A stretch of 64,000 bases of DNA from an uncultured Pelagibacteraceae bacterium (GCA_902524345.1 CABZCX010000001.1:67001-131000); one strand, 5' to 3'; positions 23,341 to 33,731 are shown, numbered from the stretch's first letter. Notes: generated by a model not told the origin, from the sequence alone. Program-made: numbers and translations.

Positions 23341-23374
23341 AGGTTATACATACAAAGAAATAAATTTACAACCT
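23341..23374 (-). promoter_or_regulatory. Possible leader hairpin before rpmI-rplT
   Basis: In the 53-base gap between infC and rpmI the transcript reads AGGUUGUA...UAUAACCU, an 8-bp stem with one G-U pair and an 18-base loop, ending about 10 bases before the rpmI ATG. L20 represses rpmI-rplT through leader RNA in other bacteria, so a structured leader would make sense. The stem is short and the loop long, so chance is quite possible. Confidence 0.25.
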
Positions 23375-23384
23375 ATATTAAGGC

Positions 23385-23930
23385 TTATAAAGGCTGGATT
23401 ACCATAATCATTTGTTTACCATCAAACTTTGGTTGCAATTCTATTTTGCCAATATCTTTCATATCCTCTTTAATTTTAGCCATAAGCTCATTCCCAAGAT
23501 GAGAATGTTGAAGTTCGCGACCCTTAAATCTTATTGTAAATTTTACTTTATCACCTTTAGCAATAAATTTTTTTGCATTTTTTACTTTGAATTCATAATC
23601 GTGCGTCTCTGTAACAGGTCGCATCTTTATTTCTTTTAGTGAGACTATTTTTTGCTTTTTCTTTGCAAGATTTGCTTTTTTTTGAGCATCATACTTGAAC
23701 TTTCCCATATCCATAATTTTACAGACAGGTGGATTAGCATTAGGGGATATTTCTATAAGATCTAATCCCTCTCTTTTAGCGATTGTAATTGCCTCATTTG
23801 TATTTAAAATTCCTAAATTATTTCCATCGTTTGCAATTACCTGAACTTCGGGTGATGAAATTCTATTATTAGATCTCGGGCCACGATCTTTAGTTCTTTT
23901 TTGGAAATGATTTTGTTTGATGTCTGCCAC
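23385..23930 (-). CDS. infC: Translation initiation factor IF-3
   Basis: A 181-residue factor that checks start codons and keeps 30S subunits free. The N-domain has NTNEAITIAKREGLDLIEISPNANPPVCKIMDMGKFKYD and the C-domain has LKEIKMRPVTETHDYEFKVKNAKKFI and RFKGRELQHSHLG. The start codon is GTG (GTGGCAGAC on the minus strand), not ATG. In E. coli infC uses the rare AUU for self-control, while here a common alternative start is found. It lies 6 bases after thrS, as in many bacteria. Confidence 0.96.
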   Translation of the reverse strand: MADIKQNHFQKRTKDRGPRSNNRISSPEVQVIANDGNNLGILNTNEAITIAKREGLDLIEISPNANPPVCKIMDMGKFKYDAQKKANLAKKKQKIVSLKEIKMRPVTETHDYEFKVKNAKKFIAKGDKVKFTIRFKGRELQHSHLGNELMAKIKEDMKDIGKIELQPKFDGKQMIMVIQPL

Positions 23931-23936
23931 TAAATT

Positions 23937-25850
23937 TTAAGATACTTTGTTTAGTGCAGAAAAAGTTTTTAAAAATAAGTCTAATTTCATATTTTCTTGT
24001 TTGTTAGAGTCCAATCTTCTAATGGTTACACTCTTACTGTCAACTTCTTTTTTACCACAAATCAATAGAATTGGTATTTTTGCTAAAGAATGTTCTCTAA
24101 TTTTATAATTTAGATTATGTTTTTTTAAGTCAACAGTCGAACTTATGCCTGCATCTTTTATTATTTTGTTCACTTCTTTTGCATAGTTCTCAAAGTCTTC
24201 AGAGATAGGTATTACCACGGTTTGTAAAGGAGAGATCCAAAATGGGAATTTACCAGCATAATTTTCAATTAATATTCCAATAAATCTCTCAAGTGAACCA
24301 AACATTGCTCTATGAAGCATAACTGGTACTTTTTTTGTTCCATCCTTATCCACATAGGAAGCATTTAATCTGCCAGGTAAATTTAAATCAACTTGTACTG
24401 TCCCACATTGCCAATCTCTACCGATTGCGTCTCTTAAAACAAATTCAATTTTAGGTCCATAGAAAGCGCCTTCCCCTTTATTGATACTATATTCAAGTTT
24501 GGTGGCTTTTACTGCTTCCAATAAAGAAGCCTCTGCTTTATCCCAAACATTATCTTCGCCAACTCTTATTTTGGGTCTGTCTGCATATTTCAAAATAACG
24601 TTTTTAAATCCTAAATCTTTATAAATATCTAAAATTAAATTTGTTACGTTTAAACACTCGCTTGTAATTTGATCCTCTGAGCAGAAAATATGTGCATCAT
24701 CTTGAGTGAAAGCTCTCACTCTTAAAAGGCCATGTAGTGCACCTGAAGGTTCATATCTATGAACTTTTCCAAATTCTGTAATTCTTAGTGGTAAATCTCT
24801 GTAACTTTTGAGACCTTGATTAAAAACTTGAATATGGCCTGGACAATTCATGGGTTTTATAGCGAAAACTTTTTCATCAGGTGTTTGAGATGTGTACATA
24901 TTTTCTCCATATTTTTCCCAGTGACCAGATTTTTCCCAAAGTAATCTGTCCAATACCTCTGGTGTATTTACTTCTTTGTATCCTGCTTTATCTTGTTTAG
25001 CTCTTAAATAACTAATAAGTTTTTGAAAAAGTGCCCAACCCTTTTCATGCCAAAAAACAGAGCCAGGACTTTCCTCTCTAAAATGAAATAAATCCATTTC
25101 TTTACCTAATTTTCTATGATCTCTTTTCTCAGCTTCTTCAATTCTTCTTAAATAATCATCTAAGTCTTTCTTGGTTGCCCATCCAGTTCCATAAATTCTT
25201 TGAAGCATTTCATTTTTAGAGTCACCACGCCAATATGCCCCTGATACTTTAGTAAGTTTAAAAGCTTTACCAATTTTGCCAGAAGATAACAAATGTGGTC
25301 CTCTACATAAATCATGCCAGGTATCACCGTGATGGTAAATTGAAAGTTCCTCATTTTCTGGAATACTTTCAATGATTTCTGCCTTATATTTTTCGCCAAT
25401 CTTTTTAAAATGTTTAATTGCTTTTTCTCTATCCCAAACTTCTCTTCTTGTTTTTACGTCTTTGTCTATTATTTCTGACATTCTTTTTTCAATTTTTATA
25501 AGATCTTCATCAGTAAATGGATCCTTTCTTGCAAAATCATAATAAAATCCATTCTCTATCACTGGTCCAATGGTAACTTGGGTTCCAGGATATAATTCTT
25601 GAACAGCCATAGCCATAATGTGAGCAGTATCGTGTCTGATAACTTCTAATCCCTCTGGATCTTTTGCGGTAAAAATTTTTACTAGAGAATCTTCTTTAAT
25701 CAAAAAGTATAAATCTTTAAGCTCACCATTTACACTCATTATCAGCGCTTCTTTATAAAGCGATTTACTTATTTTTTCTGCAATTTCTAAACCCGAGACC
25801 TCTTTTGGAAACTTAAGATTATTTCCATCTGGTAATTTTATTGTAAGCAT
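23937..25850 (-). CDS. thrS: Threonyl-tRNA synthetase
   Basis: A 637-residue class II synthetase with the full domain set: an N-terminal TGS domain (MLTIKLPDGNNLKFPKEVSGLEIAEKI), an editing domain with HDTAHIMAMAV and CRGPHLLSSGKIG, a catalytic core (MNCPGHIQVFNQGLKSYRDLPLRITEFGKVHRYEPSGALHGLLRVRAFTQDDAHIFC in pieces) with metal-binding Cys/His, and a C-terminal anticodon-binding domain. It starts one base before the stop of the upstream glycosyltransferase, which suggests co-transcription. Confidence 0.97.
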   Translation of the reverse strand: MLTIKLPDGNNLKFPKEVSGLEIAEKISKSLYKEALIMSVNGELKDLYFLIKEDSLVKIFTAKDPEGLEVIRHDTAHIMAMAVQELYPGTQVTIGPVIENGFYYDFARKDPFTDEDLIKIEKRMSEIIDKDVKTRREVWDREKAIKHFKKIGEKYKAEIIESIPENEELSIYHHGDTWHDLCRGPHLLSSGKIGKAFKLTKVSGAYWRGDSKNEMLQRIYGTGWATKKDLDDYLRRIEEAEKRDHRKLGKEMDLFHFREESPGSVFWHEKGWALFQKLISYLRAKQDKAGYKEVNTPEVLDRLLWEKSGHWEKYGENMYTSQTPDEKVFAIKPMNCPGHIQVFNQGLKSYRDLPLRITEFGKVHRYEPSGALHGLLRVRAFTQDDAHIFCSEDQITSECLNVTNLILDIYKDLGFKNVILKYADRPKIRVGEDNVWDKAEASLLEAVKATKLEYSINKGEGAFYGPKIEFVLRDAIGRDWQCGTVQVDLNLPGRLNASYVDKDGTKKVPVMLHRAMFGSLERFIGILIENYAGKFPFWISPLQTVVIPISEDFENYAKEVNKIIKDAGISSTVDLKKHNLNYKIREHSLAKIPILLICGKKEVDSKSVTIRRLDSNKQENMKLDLFLKTFSALNKVS

Positions 25851-27005
25851 TTAATTAACTAATCTTTTATATTCTGAATAAGTAGAAAAGCACATTTTTT
25901 CAACATTAAATTTTTTTACAATGTTTTTTCTACCTTCAATACCCATAGTTTTCAATAAGCTTTCGTTCATAGTTAAAGCCTGCATTATTTTTTTACTTAA
26001 AGATTTTGGATCTCCAGACTCAAATAATAATCCTGTTTTTTCATTAATCACAGTTTCATTTGATCCACCAATATTACTAGCAATTATCAGTTTTTCCATT
26101 GATTGGGCTTCTACCGCAACTCGTCCAAATGCTTCTGGTTCAATTGATGCTGAAACAATTATATCTGAAACTTTATAAGCTAAAGCCATATTTTTACATG
26201 AGTCAATAAATTTTATTTGATTAGAAATTTTGTATCGTTCACAAAGATCATGCAACTTTTTTTTATATACATCTCGTCCTTGATCATTACCTAGCACTAC
26301 CGCATAAAATGCTTCATAACCTAATTCCATGTTAACCAAATTTATCGCTTCAATAAATAGTTCCTGACCTTTCCAGGATGTTAATCTACCTGGTAACAAA
26401 ATAATCTTTTTATTTTCCAATATACCCCACTCGCTAAGTAATTTTTTTTCATCCTTTTCTAACAATGTGCTGGAGTCAAAATAATCAACATTTATGCCTC
26501 TAAATATTACGAGTAATTTTTTTTTTAAATTAATGAAATTTGAATAGTTTTCTTTAATGTGAGAAAAAATAAAGTTAGATCCAGCTATAATAAGATCTGA
26601 TCTAACCATTACCGAATTATAAAATTTTTTAATTTTACCATTGAAATTATATGTACCATGAAAAGTTGTTACGAACTTTCTTCTTGTAAATTTAGTTGCA
26701 ATTAAACAAGACCAAGCTGGTGCTCTACTTCGAGCGTGAACTATGGATATATTGTAAAATAAAATGATAAAAACTAAAATTATCGAGTTTAATAAAATTA
26801 ATAAAGGATTTTTGCTATGAACAGGTAATCTAATTAATTTAACTTTTTTCCTATCTATAAATTTTGTTAACTCACCACCACTCGTAACTATAAAAGATTT
26901 ACAGTCATTTTCTGGAAGATAATGAGCAATATCATAACAACCTGTTTCAGCTCCCCCGTAGCCTAGTTTGGGGATAACTTGCAAAACTTTTAAATTAAAT
27001 GACAT
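25851..27005 (-). CDS. Family 4 glycosyltransferase
   Basis: A 384-residue GT-B fold enzyme. The N-terminal half starts LKVLQVIPKLGYGGAETGCYDIAHYL (acceptor side with the GGAE motif). The C-terminal half has LLPGRLTSWKGQELFIEAI and SASIEPEAFGRVAVEAQSMEKLIIASNIGGSNETVI, the EPEAFG...E region that binds the nucleotide sugar. Such enzymes build lipopolysaccharide or other surface glycans at the inner membrane. It is the first gene of the operon that continues with thrS and infC, an unusual partner set. The divergent hydrolase starts 42 bases away. Confidence 0.9.
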   Translation of the reverse strand: MSFNLKVLQVIPKLGYGGAETGCYDIAHYLPENDCKSFIVTSGGELTKFIDRKKVKLIRLPVHSKNPLLILLNSIILVFIILFYNISIVHARSRAPAWSCLIATKFTRRKFVTTFHGTYNFNGKIKKFYNSVMVRSDLIIAGSNFIFSHIKENYSNFINLKKKLLVIFRGINVDYFDSSTLLEKDEKKLLSEWGILENKKIILLPGRLTSWKGQELFIEAINLVNMELGYEAFYAVVLGNDQGRDVYKKKLHDLCERYKISNQIKFIDSCKNMALAYKVSDIIVSASIEPEAFGRVAVEAQSMEKLIIASNIGGSNETVINEKTGLLFESGDPKSLSKKIMQALTMNESLLKTMGIEGRKNIVKKFNVEKMCFSTYSEYKRLVN

Positions 27006-27047
27006 AGGAATTAATTATATAATAATCGAAATAACTAATAAACTTTT

Positions 27048-27794
27048 ATGACTAAGTTTAAATACTTAAAACTAACAAAAACTAAAAGAATAAGATATTT
27101 GACGAATTTTAAGAAAAAAAACACTTATCTTGTTTTTCTTCATGGTTTTAAATCAGACCTAGAGGGTCAAAAACCCAAAATTTTTTTAAGATTTGCAAAA
27201 AAAAATAATTTAGGTTTTTTAGGTTTAGAATATTCCGGCCATGGAAAATCATCAGGGAAATTTATTGATGGAAATATAACCAAATGGACAAATGAAACTT
27301 CAAAATTAATTAAAAAAATTGTCAAAAAAAATAACATAATATTAATTGGGTCAAGCATGGGTTCTTGGATTTCATTAAATCAATTTAAATATTTTAAAGA
27401 TCAAATCGTAGGTTTTTTAGGAATTGGATCTGCACCCGAATTTCTAGAACACTTAATGTGGAAGAAATTTACAAAAAAGATTAAATCGGAAATCATTAAA
27501 AATGGTATATATCTTCTTAAATATGGTGACTATACTTATCCAATTACTCACCAATTAATAAAAGATGGAAAACAGAACAAAGTTTTAAACAAAAAAATAA
27601 ATCAAAATGTAAATGTAACTATGGTTCATGGGAGTAAGGATGAGTCTGTTCCTATAATTTACTCAAAAAAAATTTTGAAAATGTTTAAATCCAAAAAAAA
27701 GAAATTAGTAATTGTAAAAAACGGTGACCATAGTTTGTCTTCACCCAAATGGCTTAAAATATTGAAAAGAGAGTTAAGATTAATAATTAGCTAA
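27048..27794 (+). CDS. Alpha/beta-hydrolase-fold protein
   Basis: A 248-residue serine hydrolase. YLVFLHGFKSDLEG is the oxyanion-hole strand, LIGSSMGSWISL holds the nucleophile elbow (GSSMG), MVHGSKDESVPI the acid and KNGDHSLSSPKW the catalytic His. It is close in type to short serine aminopeptidase/esterase-like proteins; the substrate is unknown. It is alone on the plus strand, and its last 8 bases overlap the convergent gltB. Confidence 0.85.
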   Translation: MTKFKYLKLTKTKRIRYLTNFKKKNTYLVFLHGFKSDLEGQKPKIFLRFAKKNNLGFLGLEYSGHGKSSGKFIDGNITKWTNETSKLIKKIVKKNNIILIGSSMGSWISLNQFKYFKDQIVGFLGIGSAPEFLEHLMWKKFTKKIKSEIIKNGIYLLKYGDYTYPITHQLIKDGKQNKVLNKKINQNVNVTMVHGSKDESVPIIYSKKILKMFKSKKKKLVIVKNGDHSLSSPKWLKILKRELRLIIS

Positions 27795-30700
27795 CTTTTT
27801 GTATTTTTGTTTTTGTAGAAATTGGATTTTTAAGCTTATCTATCATCTCTTTTGGACAGACCTGTACAAAATTCTTTAACTCATTCTCAAAATCATCAAT
27901 TATTTTTTTAGACAAATTGGATCCAGTTTCATTACAATGTTCGAGCACTAGTTCTTTTAAAATTTTTGACCAATATTCAGTCTCTACATTTTGCCATACA
28001 ACTGAGTCAGGGTTTACTTTTTTTTCAAATTCTTTTGATTTATCGTAAATAAAAGCCATACCCCCTGTCATGCCAGCCGCAAAATTATCTCCAACATCCC
28101 CAAGAATTACTGCCGTTCCACCTGTCATATATTCACAACCATTTGAGTCACAACCTTCGATGACAGTTATTGCGCCAGAATTTCTTACTGCAAATCTATC
28201 CCCAGCTTGACCGGCTGCAAAAAGTTTACCTGACGTTGCGCCATAAAGAACTGTATTCCCAATAATAGTATTCTCATTTGAAATCAAATTACTTTCATCA
28301 GGAAGTTTTATTGAAATGGTGGCACCCGATAAACCTTTCCCAACGTAATCATTTGCATCACCTTTTAAATTGAGTTTAAGTCCTTTTGATGTAAATGCCC
28401 CAAAAGATTGTCCAGCTGAACCTTTAAAATCAAGAGTTAAAAAATTTTCTTCTAATTTTTCATAGCCATATTTTTTGTACAAGTGATGTGAAATTCTAGT
28501 ACCCACTGCTCTATTAGTATTTTTAATTAAAAACTCATTATTTATTTTCTCAGAGTTATCTAAAGCCTTTTCTATTTGAGGCCAAATCTCTTGATCCAGC
28601 GTATCTGGAACTTTATTAATTTCTGATATCTCACAGTACCTCTTATTATTACCAGGGTCTGCTTGTACAAATAGTGGATTAAGATCTAAATCATCTAGAT
28701 TAGGTGATGCTTTGCTTACCTGCATCAATAAATCTGTTCTACCGATAACTTCATTTAAAGATTTAAAACCAAGAGAAGCTAAAATTTCTCTTACCTCTGT
28801 AGCGATAAACGTAAATAAATTTACAACTTTATCAGGAGTTCCAGTAAATTTTTCTCTTAGTTTTTCATCTTGTGTACATACTCCTACAGGACAAGTATTG
28901 GAATGACATTGCCTTACCATAATGCAACCCATTGCTACTAAAGCTGTAGTTGCTACACCATATTCCTCAGCACCCATCATGGCTGCAATAACCACATCTC
29001 TTCCAGTTTTAATACCTCCATCAGTTCTTAAAGTAACTTTGTGTCTTAGATTGTTTAATGTTAAAACTTGATTTGCCTCTGTAAGTCCCATCTCCCAAGG
29101 AATACCTACATATTTTACACTTGTTTGTGGTGTAGCTCCAGTTCCTCCATTATGTCCCGAAATTAAAATTATATCAGCTTTTGCTTTTGCCACACCAGCT
29201 GCAATAGTACCTACGCCTGATGACGCAACTAATTTCACTCCAATTCTTGCCCTAGGGTTGATTTGTTTTAAATCATAAATTAGCTGAGCTAAGTCCTCAA
29301 TTGAATAAATATCATGATGTGGAGGTGGGGAAATTAATGTAACGCCTGGTGTTGAATGTCTTAGCTTAGCAATTTCATCTGTTACTTTAAATCCTGGTAA
29401 TTGGCCACCTTCACCAGGTTTTGCACCTTGAGCAATTTTGATCTCAATTTCATTACAATTGTTCAAGTAATTAACTGTTACACCAAATCTAGCAGATGCA
29501 ATTTGCTTTACCCTCGAATTCGCACTATCACCAGAGTCCATGACTTTGAATCTATTTGCATCTTCACCACCTTCTCCGCTACAGGATGCACCTTTAATCC
29601 TATTCATCCCAATAGCCAAAGTTTCATGTGCCTCCTTAGATAATGCTCCATGAGACATACTTCCACTACCAAATCTCTTTAATATTTTTTCTATCGGTTC
29701 AACCTCAGAAATTTGAATAGATGGACCTAATTTTTTTTTTCTAAAATCAATCAAATCCCTTAAATTAATGGGTGGCAAGTTATATATTCCCTCAGCATAT
29801 TTTTTATATGCTGAATAAGAATTTGACCCCACTGCACTCTGTAATAAGTGGATTAATCTACCTTGATATTGGTGTATTTCTCCATTCTTTCTGTATCTAT
29901 AGATACCACCAATAGGCAAAACCGTATCAGTACTCTCAAATGCTTCTTTATGTATCGCACGTATTTTTTTTTCAATTCCTGACAATCCAATACCAGAAAT
30001 TTTTGAGGTAACTCCTGGAAAATAATCATCAACTATTGATCTGCTTAGACCGACAGTCTCAAAATTACATCCACCCCTATAAGAACTTAAAACAGAGATA
30101 CCCATTTTTGACATGATTTTTAACAATCCTGCATTCACTGATTTGATATACCTTTCGACACATTCATCAAAACTATACTGACCAAATAACTTTTTCTCAT
30201 GTCTTTGGTATAAACTGTCAAAAGCTATATATGGATTAACTGTAGTTGCTCCAACTCCTATCAATGTTGCAAAAGAGTGGGTATCTAACGCCTCACCAGA
30301 TTGAACATTGATTGAAACATATCCTCTCAATTTTTTATCAATTAAAAAAGTATTAATCGCTCCAACGCATAACAGCATTGGCATAGGCATTCTCTTATCT
30401 GAAATATCTTTGTCACTTAAAACTAATTGAGTCACACCCTGTCTAACAGCAATTTCTGACTCTTTTTGGATCCTTTTAATAGAGTCAAATAAATTTTCCT
30501 CATTCGAAAAAGTACAATCTATAGAAACTGAGTTTTTGCCAAAAAAATTAATAAATTTATTAAATTGTGAATTCGATAATATCGGGCTATTCAAAACATA
30601 AATATTTTCTTTCGTTAAGGTATCAAAATCTAAAATATTCCCAAGATTACCAAATCTAGTTTTCAAACTCATAACTTTATTTTCTCTTAGAGAGTCAATC

Positions 30701-32292
30701 GGTGGGTTAGTCACTTGGCTAAAGTTTTGTCTAAAAAAATGATAAAGTGGTCTGTATTTATCTGACAAAACTGCTAAAGGTGTATCATCACCCATAGAGC
30801 CCGTTGCCTCTTTAGCATCTTCTGCCATTGGATGTAAAATTAACTCTAAGTCTTCTAAGCTTATTCCAAAAGTATGTTGTCGTCTCCTTAGATCTTCGCC
30901 ATCAAAATTATGTTTCTCATTAGAAATGAATAATTTTTCATCTAAATCTATTATCTGAGAATTAAAATGTTTATATTCTTTTGCTAAGTAGTCTTTAATT
31001 TGGTTATTCGTAAATAATTTACCTTTTTCAATTCTAACCCCAATTATCTCACCAGGGCCTAGTCTACCTTTTGATAAAATTCTTTTTTCATTTAACTCAA
31101 TCATTCCAGTTTCAGATCCAGCAAAGAGAAACTTATCTTTTGTTATTGCGTATCTTAAAGGTCTTAAACCATTACGGTCATTTGCTGCAATAACCCACTC
31201 ATTATCTGTTGCAGCAATTGCAGCAGGACCATCCCAAGGTTCCATAGTGCTATTTAAAAAATTAAACAGTTGTTGATGGTTTTTTGGTAGAGTTTTATTT
31301 CTTTTTGACCAAGCGTCAGGGATCATCATCAATTTTGCTAAAGGAGCGGGTTGACCTGATTTATTTAATAACTCAAAAACATTGTCTAGGGCCGCGGAGT
31401 CTGAAACTCCTTTTTGTATAACTGGCTTTAAATTTTCAATATTTTCAAAAAAAGGACTACTCATCTCTTGTTCATGAACTCTCATCCAGTTTTTGTTTCC
31501 TTTATAAGTATTAATTTCACCATTATGGGCGACTGCTCTAAACGGTTGAGCCAAACTCCAGCTCGGAGCGGTGTTGGTTGAAAATCTTTGATGAAAAATT
31601 GCAAATCTTGAAATAAATCTCTCGTCTTTTAAATCCAAGAAAAAATCTGAAATAGCCTCAGCTAAAAACATGCCTTTATAGATAATTGATTTAGCGCTTA
31701 TTGAGCAAATATAAAAATTATTTAATGATAGATTGAAAGCTTTATTCTCAATTTTTTTTCTTGTTTCATAAATTTTTCTCTCAAGATCTTTATCAAGTAA
31801 ATTTTTATTATTTGCTTTGAAAAGTACTTGAATTATCTCTGGCATAGTTTGAAGAGCCTTTTCTCCTAAAACTTTTGGATTAACGGGCACCTGTCGCCAA
31901 CCATAAATACTAAAATCATTTTTGGTTAACTCACTTTCTACAATCGTTTTACAGCTTTCCTGTGAAGTATAATCATTTCTTGGTAAAAAAATCATCCCAA
32001 CACAAATATCAGACCCATCATGAGTGTGACCTGTAACTTCTATTTTTTCGACAAAAAAATCTTTAGGTATTTCTAAATGTATTCCTGCCCCATCACCCGT
32101 TTTTCCATCAGCATCAACGGCTCCTCGATGCCAAACTGCTTTTAAAGCTTCAATTCCATATTCTACAACTTCTCTTGATTTTTTTCCCTCTGTCGATGCA
32201 ATTAAACCTACTCCACATGCATCATGTTCCATTTCTTTAGAGTAAACATTATTTTTAGTAAGTAATTTTAAATTTTTTTTATAAGTGTTCAT
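27787..32292 (-). CDS. gltB: Glutamate synthase (NADPH) large subunit
   Basis: A 1501-residue enzyme that moves the glutamine amide nitrogen to 2-oxoglutarate. A 25-residue propeptide precedes the N-terminal nucleophile Cys26 (MEHDACGVGLIAS), followed by the class II glutaminase domain, the central domain, the FMN-binding synthase barrel (GGEDANRFKV, SGHNGGTGATPQTSVKYVG) and the 3Fe-4S motif CHSNTCPVGVC. The C-terminal beta-helix carries GxxxG repeats (GATSGKLFAAGQAGDRFAVRNSG in part). Length is standard. It starts one base from the gltD stop. Confidence 0.97.
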   Translation of the reverse strand: MNTYKKNLKLLTKNNVYSKEMEHDACGVGLIASTEGKKSREVVEYGIEALKAVWHRGAVDADGKTGDGAGIHLEIPKDFFVEKIEVTGHTHDGSDICVGMIFLPRNDYTSQESCKTIVESELTKNDFSIYGWRQVPVNPKVLGEKALQTMPEIIQVLFKANNKNLLDKDLERKIYETRKKIENKAFNLSLNNFYICSISAKSIIYKGMFLAEAISDFFLDLKDERFISRFAIFHQRFSTNTAPSWSLAQPFRAVAHNGEINTYKGNKNWMRVHEQEMSSPFFENIENLKPVIQKGVSDSAALDNVFELLNKSGQPAPLAKLMMIPDAWSKRNKTLPKNHQQLFNFLNSTMEPWDGPAAIAATDNEWVIAANDRNGLRPLRYAITKDKFLFAGSETGMIELNEKRILSKGRLGPGEIIGVRIEKGKLFTNNQIKDYLAKEYKHFNSQIIDLDEKLFISNEKHNFDGEDLRRRQHTFGISLEDLELILHPMAEDAKEATGSMGDDTPLAVLSDKYRPLYHFFRQNFSQVTNPPIDSLRENKVMSLKTRFGNLGNILDFDTLTKENIYVLNSPILSNSQFNKFINFFGKNSVSIDCTFSNEENLFDSIKRIQKESEIAVRQGVTQLVLSDKDISDKRMPMPMLLCVGAINTFLIDKKLRGYVSINVQSGEALDTHSFATLIGVGATTVNPYIAFDSLYQRHEKKLFGQYSFDECVERYIKSVNAGLLKIMSKMGISVLSSYRGGCNFETVGLSRSIVDDYFPGVTSKISGIGLSGIEKKIRAIHKEAFESTDTVLPIGGIYRYRKNGEIHQYQGRLIHLLQSAVGSNSYSAYKKYAEGIYNLPPINLRDLIDFRKKKLGPSIQISEVEPIEKILKRFGSGSMSHGALSKEAHETLAIGMNRIKGASCSGEGGEDANRFKVMDSGDSANSRVKQIASARFGVTVNYLNNCNEIEIKIAQGAKPGEGGQLPGFKVTDEIAKLRHSTPGVTLISPPPHHDIYSIEDLAQLIYDLKQINPRARIGVKLVASSGVGTIAAGVAKAKADIILISGHNGGTGATPQTSVKYVGIPWEMGLTEANQVLTLNNLRHKVTLRTDGGIKTGRDVVIAAMMGAEEYGVATTALVAMGCIMVRQCHSNTCPVGVCTQDEKLREKFTGTPDKVVNLFTFIATEVREILASLGFKSLNEVIGRTDLLMQVSKASPNLDDLDLNPLFVQADPGNNKRYCEISEINKVPDTLDQEIWPQIEKALDNSEKINNEFLIKNTNRAVGTRISHHLYKKYGYEKLEENFLTLDFKGSAGQSFGAFTSKGLKLNLKGDANDYVGKGLSGATISIKLPDESNLISNENTIIGNTVLYGATSGKLFAAGQAGDRFAVRNSGAITVIEGCDSNGCEYMTGGTAVILGDVGDNFAAGMTGGMAFIYDKSKEFEKKVNPDSVVWQNVETEYWSKILKELVLEHCNETGSNLSKKIIDDFENELKNFVQVCPKEMIDKLKNPISTKTKIQKVS

Positions 32293-33731
32293 TATGCAAC
32301 TTTTGATTTTTTTAATTCTATATTTTCAAGATAAGACTTGATTGACGACGCAGCATCTCTTCCATCTTTTATTGCCCATACCACTAAAGATGCACCCCTT
32401 ATAATATCACCAGCAGCAAAAACACCTTTGATATTTGTTTCCATGGTATCAAAATCAGCTTTTATCGTTCCCCATTTTGTAACTTGTAATTCTTGTGCTT
32501 CAAATAATAATGGCAAGTTTTCTGGATCAAATCCTAAAGCTTTTATTACCATATCTGCTTTAATTTCAAATTCAGATCCTTGTTTAATTTCTGGTCTTCT
32601 TCTACCTGAGTCATCTGGATCTCCTAGTTGGATTTGATCTACAATTAATTTTTCGATTTTATTTTTTCCTTTAAATTCTTTTGGACTAGACAACCAAACA
32701 AATTCAACACCTTCTTCTTCTGCGTTAGCTACTTCTCTCGCAGATCCAGGCATATTATCTTTATCTCTTCTATATAAGCATTTAACCGAGTTAGCTTTTT
32801 GTCTTACTGAGGTTCGAACACAATCCATTGCTGTGTCCCCACCTCCAATAACTACAACATCTTTACCTTCAGCATTTAATATACCTTTATCAAATAAATC
32901 AACTTTGTCTCCTAATCCCTTTTTATTTGATGCTGTTAAAAACTCCATAGCAGGAAAAATATTATCTAAGTCATTCCCTGGTAAATTAATCTCTCTTGGT
33001 TTATAAACCCCGGTAGCAATTAAAATTGCATCATGTCTTTTTCTCAATTGCTCCAAAGTTGCATCCTTACCAACCTCAAAATTTTGTTCAAATTTAATCC
33101 CACCATCTTTCAACAATTTAGTTCTTCTCTCGACCACATGTTTTTCTAATTTAAAATTTGGTATACCATAAATTAACAGGCCACCTGCTCTGTCATATCT
33201 ATCATAAACAGTTATTTGATATCCATTTTTCCTAAGTTGTTCAGCGGCTGCAAGTCCAGCAGGTCCAGCACCAATTATTCCAACACTTTGATCTTTTTCA
33301 TGTTTAACTGAAATTGGTTTTACCCATCCATTCTCCCATGCACTATCTGTAATGTATTTTTCGACTGATCCAATTGTAACAGTGCCATGGCCTGACTGCT
33401 CAATAACACAGTTACCCTCACATAATCTGTCTTGTGGACATATTCTACCACAAACCTCGGGCATGTTGTTTGTGCTCTGAGATAATTCATAAGCTTCCTT
33501 CAATCTGCCTTCAGCAGTCAATTTGAGCCAGTCTGGAATATTGTTACTTAACGGACAATGGACTTGGCAAAAGGGAACACCACATTGAGAACATCTACTT
33601 GACTGCTCTTGTGCTTTTTGAGTTATAAATTCGTCATAGATTTCATTAAAATCATCTTTTCTATTATCTACTCCTCTTTTAGGTGGAGTTTGTTGACCTA
33701 TTTTAACGAATTTTAGCATTTTATCAGTCAT
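32292..33731 (-). CDS. gltD: Glutamate synthase (NADPH) small subunit
   Basis: A 479-residue FAD/NADPH subunit that feeds electrons to GltB. The N-terminal cysteines CSQCGVPFCQVHCPLSNNIPDW and CGRICPQDRLCEGNC hold two 4Fe-4S clusters. GIIGAGPAGLAAAEQLRKNGY is the FAD Rossmann motif, VVVIGGGDTAMDCVRTS the NADPH one, and FAAGDIIRGASLVVWAI is typical at the end. It is the first gene of gltDB. A palindrome lies 56-76 bases upstream of the ATG and may be its operator. Confidence 0.96.
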   Translation of the reverse strand: MTDKMLKFVKIGQQTPPKRGVDNRKDDFNEIYDEFITQKAQEQSSRCSQCGVPFCQVHCPLSNNIPDWLKLTAEGRLKEAYELSQSTNNMPEVCGRICPQDRLCEGNCVIEQSGHGTVTIGSVEKYITDSAWENGWVKPISVKHEKDQSVGIIGAGPAGLAAAEQLRKNGYQITVYDRYDRAGGLLIYGIPNFKLEKHVVERRTKLLKDGGIKFEQNFEVGKDATLEQLRKRHDAILIATGVYKPREINLPGNDLDNIFPAMEFLTASNKKGLGDKVDLFDKGILNAEGKDVVVIGGGDTAMDCVRTSVRQKANSVKCLYRRDKDNMPGSAREVANAEEEGVEFVWLSSPKEFKGKNKIEKLIVDQIQLGDPDDSGRRRPEIKQGSEFEIKADMVIKALGFDPENLPLLFEAQELQVTKWGTIKADFDTMETNIKGVFAAGDIIRGASLVVWAIKDGRDAASSIKSYLENIELKKSKVA

